Assembly (NCBI GenBank): GCA_017399065.1
Contig: JAFQEL010000023.1
Span: 53,635-117,634 of the forward strand
Direction: 5' to 3'
Length of the DNA: 64,000 nt
From: Clostridia bacterium
Lineage (GTDB): Bacteria; Bacillota; Clostridia; Oscillospirales; Acutalibacteraceae
A program made the position numbers and the translations under genes. Shown piece by piece: positions 27,152 through 35,181 of this stretch. The stretch's first letter is position 1. Every line of letters begins with the position of its first letter. A model generated the notes under the pieces. That model worked only from the letters and a program-made list of their open reading frames with translations, searched no databases and had not been told where the DNA came from.

Positions 27152-28035
27152 TTCAGCTTCACGGTACTTTAATTAAAGGAATAGGCGGCTTCTACTATGT
27201 AGAGGCCGCAGACCGAATATACGAATGCAAGGCAAAGGGCATCAACCGCCGCAAGGGAATTGCTCCGCTTGCGGGTGATACTGTTACAATTACTGTTAAT
27301 AACGAAGGATACGCTTCGCTTGACCGTGTGCATGATAGGAAAAATTTTCTTATCAGACCGCCCGTTGCAAATGTAGATAAGCTCTTTATCCTTGCCTCTA
27401 CCTGTGAGCCTGTGCCGAGTACGCTTGTTATTGATAAGATGACTGCACTTGCTCAGGATAAGGGCATCGAGTGTGCTGTTGTATTTACCAAGGAAGACCT
27501 GAAAGAAATTGATGAGCTTGTTAATATCTACCGTTCATCGGGCTTTGAAACTTATTCGGTATCTTCCAAAAGCGGTAAAGGCGTTGACGAGATAAGAGAA
27601 GCTGTCAACGGCAGAATATGCGTTTTTTGCGGCAATTCAGGCGTCGGTAAGTCAACTCTGCTCAACGCATTGATTCCGTCGCTTGAGCTTGAAACGGCGG
27701 CAATAAGCGACAAATTAGGCAGAGGCAGGCATACTACTCGCCAGGTAGAGCTTTTTAAGGTCGGCAGCGGATATATTGCCGATACTCCGGGGTTTGCCGC
27801 AATAGATATGACAGGTATGGATTTACTTATAAGAAAAGAGAATCTGCCTTTCTGCTTCAAAGAGTTTCTGCCTTATCTCGGTACTTGCAAGTTTTCGAGC
27901 TGTACTCACGTTGCAGATAAAGGTTGTAAAATCTGTGAAGCTGTTGAAGCGGGAGAGATAATGAAATCACGTCATGAGAGCTATGTTTCAATGTATAATG
28001 ACGTTAAGGATATCAAGGATTGGGAGCTCAGATAA
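27148..28035 (+). CDS. rsgA: Ribosome small subunit-dependent GTPase RsgA
   Basis: 295 residues. An N-terminal OB fold is followed by a circularly permuted GTPase with G4-like FTKED before G1 GNSGVGKS (162-169), then G3 DTPGFAA. The C-terminal zinc finger has Cys-x4-Cys-x-His-x5-Cys spacing in CKFSSCTHVADKGC. It matures the 30S ribosomal subunit. The 4-base overlap with prkC implies coupled translation. rpe and thiN, which follow rsgA in many Firmicutes, are missing. spoVM comes next. Confidence 0.95.
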   Translation: MIQLHGTLIKGIGGFYYVEAADRIYECKAKGINRRKGIAPLAGDTVTITVNNEGYASLDRVHDRKNFLIRPPVANVDKLFILASTCEPVPSTLVIDKMTALAQDKGIECAVVFTKEDLKEIDELVNIYRSSGFETYSVSSKSGKGVDEIREAVNGRICVFCGNSGVGKSTLLNALIPSLELETAAISDKLGRGRHTTRQVELFKVGSGYIADTPGFAAIDMTGMDLLIRKENLPFCFKEFLPYLGTCKFSSCTHVADKGCKICEAVEAGEIMKSRHESYVSMYNDVKDIKDWELR

Positions 28036-28042
28036 CAAGTAA

Positions 28043-28087
28043 CCCTTTCAATCCGTCTGCATAATATGTAGCAGGATAATGAAAGGG
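28043..28087 (+). promoter_or_regulatory. Inverted repeat masking the spoVM ribosome site
   Basis: CCCTTTCA (28043-28050) is complementary to TGAAAGGG (28080-28087), which contains the Shine-Dalgarno of spoVM. The 29-nt spacer includes an AT-rich stretch (GCATAATATG) that could hold a sporulation promoter -10. Both readings are inferred. Confidence 0.4.
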
Positions 28088-28098
28088 GATAAACATAT

Positions 28099-28185
28099 AT
28101 GAGAATTGTTGTTGTGCGCAGTCCCAAGGCTCTTCGGAGTGTACTCAGAATGATATTCGGAATAAAAAAAGCGGATATTGAATGA
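28099..28185 (+). CDS. spoVM: Stage V sporulation protein SpoVM (28 residues)
   Basis: An ATG at 28099 behind GAAAGGGGAT opens a 28-codon frame closed by TGA at 28183. The peptide begins MRIVVVRSPK and ends with MIFGIKKADIE. It matches the pattern of clostridial SpoVM (M-x-I-V-V-I-K-S-P-K ... L-R-x-I-F-G-I-K-K), including the proline near position 9 and the amphipathic basic helix. SpoVM marks the positively curved forespore membrane and anchors SpoIVA for coat assembly. In Firmicutes it lies just downstream of the prkC-rsgA region, as here. Identification rests on pattern and synteny; confidence is high despite the size. Confidence 0.88.
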   Translation: MRIVVVRSPKALRSVLRMIFGIKKADIE

Positions 28186-28187
28186 TT

Positions 28188-28220
28188 AAAGGCTTATGAG
28201 CGTTATGCTCATAAGCCTTT
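28188..28220. terminator. Bidirectional terminator between spoVM and the ArsC-like gene
   Basis: A 14-bp perfect stem (28188-28201 with 28207-28220) has a 5-nt loop and lies between two convergent genes. Short A/T runs on both sides suit termination on either strand. Confidence 0.8.
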
Positions 28221-28230
28221 AAAATTTATA

Positions 28231-28572
28231 TTATTCCCAAGTTTTCCAGATTTCGGGGCAGTAGCCTACGGTTGCTTTTTTGCTGTTTCTTACAATCGGC
28301 GTTTTAAACATCGCAGGGTTTTCAAGCAGCTTTTCTTCCTTTGCATCACTGCCTGCAAGATAAGCCATAAACAGCTCTTCATACAGCTTGCAGTCCTTAT
28401 CAACAAGGTTATCAAAACCGCCTACAGCTGACTTAACAGAGTTGTATTCACCCTTGCTCATACCGTATTTTGCAACATCTATCATCTGGAATTTAATGCG
28501 GCGTTCTTTGAAATAACGCTCAGCTTTCTTTGTGTCAAAGCATTTGGATTTGCCGAAAATCTGAATATTCAT
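28231..28572 (-). CDS. ArsC/Spx-family thioredoxin-like protein
   Basis: 113 residues on the minus strand, ATG at 28572-28570 with AAGGA upstream. The longer frame enters the preceding transporter gene. The N-terminus reads IQIFGKSKCFDTKKAERYF, with Cys11 at the position of the ArsC catalytic cysteine but no second CxxC cysteine. The cis-Pro region is MFKTPIVRN, and the C-terminal Tyr-Cys-Pro-Glu-x-Trp motif is typical of the YffB/ArsC-like group. It is therefore annotated as an arsenate-reductase-like fold. Spx-like regulation of RNA polymerase is possible but not shown. Its start lies 4 bases after the GPH symporter stop. Confidence 0.75.
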   Translation of the reverse strand: MNIQIFGKSKCFDTKKAERYFKERRIKFQMIDVAKYGMSKGEYNSVKSAVGGFDNLVDKDCKLYEELFMAYLAGSDAKEEKLLENPAMFKTPIVRNSKKATVGYCPEIWKTWE

Positions 28573-28576
28573 TTTA

Positions 28577-30073
28577 TCAGTTTTCCTTGTTATCAAGTGT
28601 TTTCTGGCTTCTCTTAGCATTAAGCTCAGCGAGCATATTATCACGGAACTTACCGTGAACGTTAAACAGAAGAAGTGAGAAGCCGTATCCGAATCTTGCT
28701 ATCGCAGGTGCAAGGCAGAATATTGCCCATATTCCGTGAAGGACGGAGGGATCGGTGTGAGGTAAGATGTTACCGGCAATATCTTTGATAGGTGAGTAGT
28801 GGATAATTTCAAGAACAAATCCTGAAAGGAAGCCGATAAGTGTGCCTGAAAGCTTGGTAACGTAGCCCTGAACAGCGTTTACAAGACCTTCGTTTCTTAC
28901 ACCCGATTTCCACTCGAGATAATCGTAAACGTCACCCTGAAGTACGGGTCCGCAAACACCCATAAGGCAGTTGGGCAGACCGCATACGGTAAGCATAAAC
29001 GTAACGAAGGCAAGGTTAGCGGCATTGAATTCATCACCGAACGGAGTGTAACCGCATATGTAAAGCGTTGTATAAGCTACGCCGGAGAATATACCGCCGA
29101 AAGCAGCGCATTTTCTCGCACCGAAACGCTTGATAAGCTTAGGGGCAAGGGGAGTAACAATGTAGTTGGGAATACCGGTGAAGAGGCCGCAGATTGTGCC
29201 GTTTGTAAGCTTACCGGTACAGTTCTGCCAGAACAGACCTTCGTTTGCACCGCCTATGCCTTTAACGCTTCCGAAGAAGTTTGAGAGAATGTAGATAAAT
29301 AACGGTCTGTTTTTGATCGTGTATTTGATTGACTGAAGAATTGAAACATTTTCCATATCTTCCTTTGAAGCAATCGGAACACGTTCCTTAATGTTACGGA
29401 ATGCAAATACCGAACATATAACGAGCATTGCGACGAAGAATAAAGCGTAACCGCCGTATATACCTTCCTGTGACCAACCTGTAAGACCGGGTAAGAAGTC
29501 GATTGTAATAGGTACCATTGACGGTATCCATACACCGAAAAGCTCAACAAATTTTTGTACGGTAATCAGCGTATTTCGTTCATTGAGGTTGGGAGTGATA
29601 TTATAAAGCAGGATTGTCCAGGCATTGTAATATGACCAACCGATGCTGTTGAGAATGCTTATAACAATTGCATATATCGGTCTGTATGCCATAGGAATTG
29701 CGTAGGGGACGATGAAGAAAAGCATCGTACATATTGCCCATAAAGGCATCGGTAATATAAGGAAAGGACGAAGACGACCCCAACGTGTTCTCATACGGTC
29801 TATAACGATTCCTGAAAGCGGATCGTCGAGAGCATCCCATACGCTGGTAACGGCATTCATTGTTGCGATTGCTGAGCCGGAAAGACCCGTATAGTTGAGA
29901 AGAAAATACTGCTTCCACGTATCGACATAAGAGTTAAGGTTTTTGGTACCGTATGACGTTAAAACATATGCGGCAATTTCTTTAGGTGTCAGGAATCTTC
30001 GCTGTTGTTTATCAAGCAGTGGTTTTTGCGACGGTTCAATAGTTTCAAGAACGTTAGTCGTATTATCCTGCAT
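28577..30073 (-). CDS. GPH-family sugar:cation symporter (MFS)
   Basis: 498 residues with about 12 predicted membrane helices. The N-terminal pattern of a tyrosine-rich first helix (YVDTWKQYFLLNYTGLSG) and the motif DALDDPLSGIVIDRMRTRWGRLRPF between helices 2 and 3 are typical of the glycoside-pentoside-hexuronide symporters. So is DVYDYLEWKSGVRNEGLV near the ninth helix. It imports a glycoside with Na+ or H+; the sugar is unknown. It has its own promoter, divergent from the redox operon, and probably cotranscribes the ArsC-like gene. Confidence 0.9.
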   Translation of the reverse strand: MQDNTTNVLETIEPSQKPLLDKQQRRFLTPKEIAAYVLTSYGTKNLNSYVDTWKQYFLLNYTGLSGSAIATMNAVTSVWDALDDPLSGIVIDRMRTRWGRLRPFLILPMPLWAICTMLFFIVPYAIPMAYRPIYAIVISILNSIGWSYYNAWTILLYNITPNLNERNTLITVQKFVELFGVWIPSMVPITIDFLPGLTGWSQEGIYGGYALFFVAMLVICSVFAFRNIKERVPIASKEDMENVSILQSIKYTIKNRPLFIYILSNFFGSVKGIGGANEGLFWQNCTGKLTNGTICGLFTGIPNYIVTPLAPKLIKRFGARKCAAFGGIFSGVAYTTLYICGYTPFGDEFNAANLAFVTFMLTVCGLPNCLMGVCGPVLQGDVYDYLEWKSGVRNEGLVNAVQGYVTKLSGTLIGFLSGFVLEIIHYSPIKDIAGNILPHTDPSVLHGIWAIFCLAPAIARFGYGFSLLLFNVHGKFRDNMLAELNAKRSQKTLDNKEN

Positions 30074-30112
30074 TTTGTCACCTCTATAGAAAATTTATAA
30101 ATATACTTTTAA

Positions 30113-30141
30113 ATCATAACATACATTTTTCCATTATTCAA
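30113..30141 (-). promoter_or_regulatory. Promoter of the GPH symporter
   Basis: On the minus strand TTGAAT (30141-30136) and TATGAT (30118-30113) are 17 bp apart. AGAGGTGAC precedes the ATG. Confidence 0.65.
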
Positions 30142-30194
30142 TAATAATAGCAATATTTTTATAATAATTAATTAGTAAAATTTCGCTTAATTAC

Positions 30195-30222
30195 TTGCTA
30201 TTTTTATATTAAAGCGTATAAT
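30195..30222 (+). promoter_or_regulatory. Promoter of the flavin/iron-sulfur operon
   Basis: TTGCTA at 30195-30200 and TATAAT at 30217-30222 with 16 bp spacing lie 30 bases before the ATG. AGGAGGC at 30239-30245 is the ribosome site. Confidence 0.65.
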
Positions 30223-30251
30223 TATTATATTATTTTTTAGGAGGCATACCA

Positions 30252-30761
30252 ATGTCTTGTAAGTGCTCACAAAACAGCAGTGACCTTACACTGCTTAAAG
30301 AAACACTTGACCGTTATGCTGCCGTTCCGGGCAGTCTTATTACCGTTTTACAAAAAGCACAGGCTATCTATGGCTATCTGCCTGCTGATGTGCTTAATCA
30401 TATTGCTGAGCAGATGTCAATTCCTGCCGCTAAGGTGTTCGGTGTTGCTACGTTTTATACTCAGTTCCGTTTTAAGCCGGTAGGTAAGTATCTTATTATG
30501 CTCTGTCAGGGTACAGCTTGCCATGTAAACGGTTCACTTATGCTTGAAAAAGCAATTTTTGATACACTCGGAATAAAAGATGGCGAAACAACTGAAGACG
30601 GTTTGTTTACGCTTAAAAACGTTGCCTGTCTTGGCTGCTGCTCACTTTCTCCCGTTATGATGATTAATGATGAAACATACGGCTCTCTTACTCCTCAGAA
30701 GGTAAGGGATATTCTTGCTCATCTCAAAAAAGACGCACTTAAGGAGGCAGCTGAACAATGA
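30252..30761 (+). CDS. NuoE/HydC-like [2Fe-2S] thioredoxin-fold subunit
   Basis: 169 residues. The N-terminal helical part contains SLITVLQKAQAIYGYLPADVLNHIAEQM, typical of the 24-kDa subunit of complex I and of HydC in bifurcating enzymes. The cluster ligands are CxxxxC (CQGTAC) and CxxxC (CLGCC), completing one [2Fe-2S] site. The family relays electrons from the flavin subunit. The stop overlaps the next gene by 4 bases, as expected for subunits of one complex. There is no full Nuo operon here, so a soluble NAD(H)-linked complex is more likely than respiratory complex I. Confidence 0.9.
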   Translation: MSCKCSQNSSDLTLLKETLDRYAAVPGSLITVLQKAQAIYGYLPADVLNHIAEQMSIPAAKVFGVATFYTQFRFKPVGKYLIMLCQGTACHVNGSLMLEKAIFDTLGIKDGETTEDGLFTLKNVACLGCCSLSPVMMINDETYGSLTPQKVRDILAHLKKDALKEAAEQ

Positions 30762-32509
30762 TAAGCATTAAAGTTGGTCAGGGCAGCTGCGGAATTTCTG
30801 CAGGTGCCGCCAAGGTTTATACTGCTCTTGAACAGCAGCTTAAGAGTAATCACGATGTACAGCTTTCGGTTACGGGTTGTATAGGTATGTGCTACCTTGA
30901 GCCTATTGTTGATATTTATTCCGACGGTGAGCTTATTAGACTTGTCCGTGTAAAAGATACCGATGCAAAAGCTGTTGCCGATTATATTTCAACAGGTGAC
31001 AACAGCTTTATCGAAAACCTTATTGTTTCCGATGAGGACAAGCATTTTCTTGATTCTCAGACACGTATTGCTCTTCGCGGTTGCGGTATTATAAATCCCA
31101 ATGAAATTGACGATTATATTGCTAACGGCGGTTATACCGCGCTCAAAAAAGCACTTATTGAGATGTCGCCGGAGGGTGTAATAGAGGAAATCAAGGTTGC
31201 AGGCCTTGCCGGCCGCGGCGGTGCAGGTTTCCCGACATGGTTTAAGTGGAATGCCGCAAGAAGCAGTCAGGGTGAAGAAAAGTATCTCATATGTAATGCC
31301 GATGAGGGTGACCCGGGTGCATTTATGGATAGGGCAGTTATAGAAAGTAACCCTCACAACCTTATTGAGGGTATGCTTATCGGTGCATATGCTATCGGTG
31401 CAAAAGAGGCGATCGTTTACGTACGTGCAGAGTATCCTCTTGCTATTATCAGACTTGAAAGAGCTATTGAGCAGGCTAAAGAAAAGGGTATAGTAGGCGA
31501 AAATATTTTCGGCAGCGATTTCTCCTGCAGCTTCCGAATAAAGGCAGGTGCGGGTGCGTTTGTCTGCGGCGAAGAAACAGCACTTATTGAGTCACTTGAG
31601 GGCTCAAGAGGTATGCCGAGGCTCAAGCCGCCTTTCCCTGCACAGTCAGGCTATTGGCACAAGCCATCAAATATAAATAACGTTGAAACTTTTGCCAATG
31701 TTTCATGGATTATAGAAAACGGCGGTGAAGAGTTTGCAAAGCTCGGCACTGATGACAGCAAGGGCACCAAGGTTTTTGCAATTACAGGTAAAATCAAGCG
31801 TGGCGGTCTTGTTGAAATCCCTATGGGAAAAAAGCTTTCCGATGTTATTTTTGATATCGGCGGCGGTATGAAAACTGGCAGAGACTATAAGTGTGTACAG
31901 CTCGGCGGTCCATCAGGCGGCTGTATCCCTGCCGATATGCAGGACACTGTTATTGACTATAAAAAGCTTTCTGCAACGGGTGCTATTATGGGCTCGGGCG
32001 GTATGGTCGTTATGGATGGAAGTACCTGTATGGTCGGTATGGCTCGCTTCTTCCTTGACTTTACAGCGAAAGAGTCCTGTGGTAAATGTACACATTGCCG
32101 TATAGGTACAAAGCGACTTCTTGAAATTCTTAACAGAATCTGTAAGGGCGAAGGAAAAGAAGGCGATATTGAGTTGCTTGAAGAAACCTGTAACGAAATC
32201 AAAGCAGGTGCACTCTGCGGTCTGGGTCAGACTGCGCCTAATCCGGTTCTTACAACAATTAAGTATTACCGCGATGAATATGAGGCTCATATAAAAGAAA
32301 AGCGTTGCCCTGCAGGCGAATGTATAGATCTTGTAAAATACAGTATTAATCCCGAAAAGTGTATCGGCTGTTCTCTTTGCAGTAAGAAGTGTCCTGTCGG
32401 TGCAATCTGCGGTGAAATCAAAAAGACATTTACAATTGATAGCGAGAAATGTATTAGGTGCGGTCAGTGTATGGATGCCTGCCGCTTTGGTGCAGTTGAA
32501 AAAAGATAA
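30758..32509 (+). CDS. NuoF/HydB-like NADH-binding flavoprotein
   Basis: 583 residues. A thioredoxin-like N-terminal domain (~1-85) retains only three of the usual four cluster cysteines (Cys11 and the CIGMC pair). The NADH/FMN core follows, with GRGGAGFPTWFKW, NADEGDPGAFMDR and GAFVCGEETALIESLEG. The [4Fe-4S] motif ESCGKCTHCRIG pairs with the later Cys in GALCGLGQ. The C-terminus carries two ferredoxin-type [4Fe-4S] motifs, CIGCSLCSKKCP and CIRCGQCMDAC. This domain order equals HydB of trimeric electron-bifurcating hydrogenases. The enzyme oxidises or reduces NAD(H) in the cytoplasm. No H-cluster subunit is encoded nearby. Confidence 0.92.
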   Translation: MISIKVGQGSCGISAGAAKVYTALEQQLKSNHDVQLSVTGCIGMCYLEPIVDIYSDGELIRLVRVKDTDAKAVADYISTGDNSFIENLIVSDEDKHFLDSQTRIALRGCGIINPNEIDDYIANGGYTALKKALIEMSPEGVIEEIKVAGLAGRGGAGFPTWFKWNAARSSQGEEKYLICNADEGDPGAFMDRAVIESNPHNLIEGMLIGAYAIGAKEAIVYVRAEYPLAIIRLERAIEQAKEKGIVGENIFGSDFSCSFRIKAGAGAFVCGEETALIESLEGSRGMPRLKPPFPAQSGYWHKPSNINNVETFANVSWIIENGGEEFAKLGTDDSKGTKVFAITGKIKRGGLVEIPMGKKLSDVIFDIGGGMKTGRDYKCVQLGGPSGGCIPADMQDTVIDYKKLSATGAIMGSGGMVVMDGSTCMVGMARFFLDFTAKESCGKCTHCRIGTKRLLEILNRICKGEGKEGDIELLEETCNEIKAGALCGLGQTAPNPVLTTIKYYRDEYEAHIKEKRCPAGECIDLVKYSINPEKCIGCSLCSKKCPVGAICGEIKKTFTIDSEKCIRCGQCMDACRFGAVEKR

Positions 32510-32523
32510 GGAGGGGAGAGGCT

Positions 32524-35145
32524 ATGAGCGAAATGTTGAATATTAAAATTGACGGAATTGAGCTTCAGGCTGCTCCCGGTACTACCATTCTTGAAGCTGC
32601 TCAGAGCGCAGGTATAGAGATCCCAACACTCTGTCACGATAAGCGCATTGAAGAATACGGTGCTTGCGGCATCTGTGTTGTTGAAGCTGCAGGTATACCT
32701 AAGCTTCTGCGTGCATGCTCAACAAAAATCACCGACGGTATGGATATCAATACAAAATCCGACCGTGTTGTTAAATCACGCAAGTTTGCGCTTGATATGC
32801 TTCTGTCAAATCATACGGGCGACTGTAAGGCTCCTTGTTCACTTGCCTGTCCTGCAGGTACTGACTGTCAGGGTTATGTCGGCCTTATTGCAAACGGTGA
32901 GTATGAAGAAGCACTCAAGCTTATCAAGCAGCATATCCCGCTTCCAGCGGCAATCGGCAGAGTCTGTCCTCATCCTTGTCAGACTGCTTGTCGCAGAGGT
33001 CTTGTCGAAGAGCCGATCCAGATTGCTTATCTCAAGAGCTTTGTAGCCGATATAGACCTTAACAGCGAAAACACATTTGTGCCTGAGCTTGCTGAACTTA
33101 ACGGCAAAACAGTCAGCGTTATAGGCGGCGGTCCTGCAGGTCTTACTGCCGCATACTTCCTTCGTATCAAGGGCTACAGTGTTAAAATTTACGATAAAAT
33201 GCCGAAAATGGGCGGTATGCTCCGTTACGGTATTCCGCAGTACAGACTCCCAAAAGAACTTCTTGACAAAGAAATTGAGCTTATTGAGAAGATCGGTATT
33301 GAGATGATCAATAATAAAACTCTCGGTGTTGATTTTACAATAGAAAATCTTAAGGCAGAGAGTGACGCGGTTGTTGTTGCCGTCGGTGCGTGGAAGAGCA
33401 GTCCGATGCGTGTCGCAGGTGAAGAACTTGACGGTGTATACGGCGGTATAGATTTTCTTCGTACAGTTATTGAGGGTAATCCTCTTGAAATCGGTAAAAA
33501 GGTTGCAGTCTGTGGTGGTGGTAATACCGCTATGGATGCCTGCCGTACTGCAGTAAGACTCGGTGCAGACGAGGTGTACGTTATCTACCGCAGAACACGT
33601 GATGAAATGCCTGCTGAAGAACTGGAGATCAAAGAAGCTGAAGAAGAGGGCGTTATTTATAAATTCCTTACAAATCCTGCTGAAATAATCGGTGCTGACG
33701 GAAAAGTCAGCTCAATAAAACTTCAGGTGATGGAGCTTGGTGAGCCTGACGCAAGCGGCAGACGCTCTCCTGTGCCTGTTGAAGGTAAGTTTGAAACACT
33801 CGATGTTGACAGCGTAATTATGGCAATCGGTCAGCAGACTGATATCAGTGGTCTTGACAGTCTTGAGCTGACAAGAAAGAATACTATTGTTGCCGATGAT
33901 TCAACATTTATGACTAATATTGAAGGTGTATTTGCCGTTGGCGATGCTACAAATAAGGGTGCATCTATTGCTGTTGCGGCTATCGGCGAAGCACATAAGG
34001 CAGCAGATGTTATTGACAGTTATCTTAACGGTTACCTTATTGGATACAGTAAGCCTTTTGTTGTTGAAAAGCAGGTAACAGCAGAGGATCTGGCTGACAG
34101 AGAAAAGATTTCTGCCCCTGAAATGCCTGTTGTTTCTGCTTGTGAGCGTAAGACAAGTTTTACCGAAGTTGCTCTCGGATTTACCGAAGAAATGGCAAAA
34201 GCAGATGCTAATCGTTGTCTTGAGTGTGGCTGCCTTGACTATTTCAAATGTAAACTTCTTAAGTACTCAAGAATGTACGATGTCAGTCCTGCTGTTTACT
34301 GCGGTGAAAAGACAATTGCAGGCAAGGATTCATCACATCCGTTTATTATTCACGATAACGATAAGTGCATTCTCTGCGGTCAGTGTGTAAGAGTCTGTGA
34401 TGAGGTTATGGGTGTTACAGCTCTCGGTCTTGTAAATCGCGGATTTGTCACAGTTGTTTCACCCGAATTCGGTAAAAATCTTGACAGCTCACGCTGTATC
34501 TCATGTGGTCAGTGCGTTGCACTTTGTCCCACAGGTGCTCTTGAGCCTAAAACTCCGTTCAGAAAGAATGTTCCGCTTGATACAAAGGTTACCGAAACTG
34601 TTTGTAACGGCTGTGCAAAGCTTTGTAAGATGAACGTTCACACTTGCGCTAATACTATTGTTCGCTGTGAGCCTGCTGACGGTGGTATCCTCTGTAAAAC
34701 AGGTGCATTCGGCTTTGCGGCACTTAATAATCCCGACAGAGTGAAGGATTGCACTGTTGACGGTGTTGAAGTCACAAGAGCAGAAGCTCTCAAAGCAGCT
34801 GCCGAGAGAATGAACGGTGCAACCGTACTTGTTAATTCTTCAATGAGTGATTCTGCACTCAACGAAGCGGTTGACTTTGCAAAGTCCAACAAGGCACAGA
34901 TAATGTATTTTGATGCTGTAGAGTATACCGAAGCTGAAGTTAAGGTTTTCGGCGAAGAGAGAAAGCTTGGCGCAAATATTGCAGGTATCGAAAAGCTCGG
35001 TATTGCAAAGTATAACGGTGAACGAGTTGATGCAGTTGTATTTGGCGGCAAAATACCTGAGTTTAACGGAAATCTTATAGCGGCAGAAGTATTTGAAGCT
35101 GTTGATGCTCCGATAATATTAGCGGCAAAATCTAACCTCGAATAA
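32524..35145 (+). CDS. GltD-like FAD/NAD(P)H oxidoreductase fused to NuoG-type iron-sulfur domains
   Basis: 873 residues in a composite order. (1) A [2Fe-2S] ferredoxin domain with Cys spacing C-x11-C-x2-C-x13-C. (2) A GltD/DPYD-type [4Fe-4S] helical domain (CSLACPAGTDC, CPHPCQTACRRG). (3) A two-dinucleotide-fold flavoprotein with GGGPAGLTAAYFL for FAD and CGGGNTAMDACRTA plus YRRTRDEMPAE for NAD(P)H. (4) Two [4Fe-4S] motifs (CILCGQCVRVC, CISCGQCVALCP). (5) A CNGCAKLCKMN-type Fe4S4 domain with a short remnant of the molybdopterin fold. No H-cluster or molybdenum-site motifs are visible. With the two upstream genes it probably forms a three-subunit NAD(P)H/ferredoxin enzyme. Confidence 0.85.
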   Translation: MSEMLNIKIDGIELQAAPGTTILEAAQSAGIEIPTLCHDKRIEEYGACGICVVEAAGIPKLLRACSTKITDGMDINTKSDRVVKSRKFALDMLLSNHTGDCKAPCSLACPAGTDCQGYVGLIANGEYEEALKLIKQHIPLPAAIGRVCPHPCQTACRRGLVEEPIQIAYLKSFVADIDLNSENTFVPELAELNGKTVSVIGGGPAGLTAAYFLRIKGYSVKIYDKMPKMGGMLRYGIPQYRLPKELLDKEIELIEKIGIEMINNKTLGVDFTIENLKAESDAVVVAVGAWKSSPMRVAGEELDGVYGGIDFLRTVIEGNPLEIGKKVAVCGGGNTAMDACRTAVRLGADEVYVIYRRTRDEMPAEELEIKEAEEEGVIYKFLTNPAEIIGADGKVSSIKLQVMELGEPDASGRRSPVPVEGKFETLDVDSVIMAIGQQTDISGLDSLELTRKNTIVADDSTFMTNIEGVFAVGDATNKGASIAVAAIGEAHKAADVIDSYLNGYLIGYSKPFVVEKQVTAEDLADREKISAPEMPVVSACERKTSFTEVALGFTEEMAKADANRCLECGCLDYFKCKLLKYSRMYDVSPAVYCGEKTIAGKDSSHPFIIHDNDKCILCGQCVRVCDEVMGVTALGLVNRGFVTVVSPEFGKNLDSSRCISCGQCVALCPTGALEPKTPFRKNVPLDTKVTETVCNGCAKLCKMNVHTCANTIVRCEPADGGILCKTGAFGFAALNNPDRVKDCTVDGVEVTRAEALKAAAERMNGATVLVNSSMSDSALNEAVDFAKSNKAQIMYFDAVEYTEAEVKVFGEERKLGANIAGIEKLGIAKYNGERVDAVVFGGKIPEFNGNLIAAEVFEAVDAPIILAAKSNLE

Positions 35146-35181
35146 ACAAAAAGAACGGTGAGCAATCACCGTTCTTTTTGT
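35146..35181. terminator. Bidirectional terminator between redox operon and phosphatase
   Basis: A 16-bp perfect stem (35146-35161 with 35166-35181) with loop GCAA ends in a T-rich run on the plus strand and an equivalent run on the minus strand. It abuts the stop codons of both convergent genes. Confidence 0.92.

Noticed and set aside
30252..35145. Bifurcating [FeFe] hydrogenase HydABC
   Set aside because: HydB- and HydC-like subunits are present, but none of the H-cluster motifs (TSCCPxW, MPCxxK, MACxGGC) occurs in the third protein, which is GltD-like instead.
30252..35145. Respiratory complex I operon
   Set aside because: Only NuoE- and NuoF-like genes are present. No membrane subunits or NuoB/C/D lie around them.
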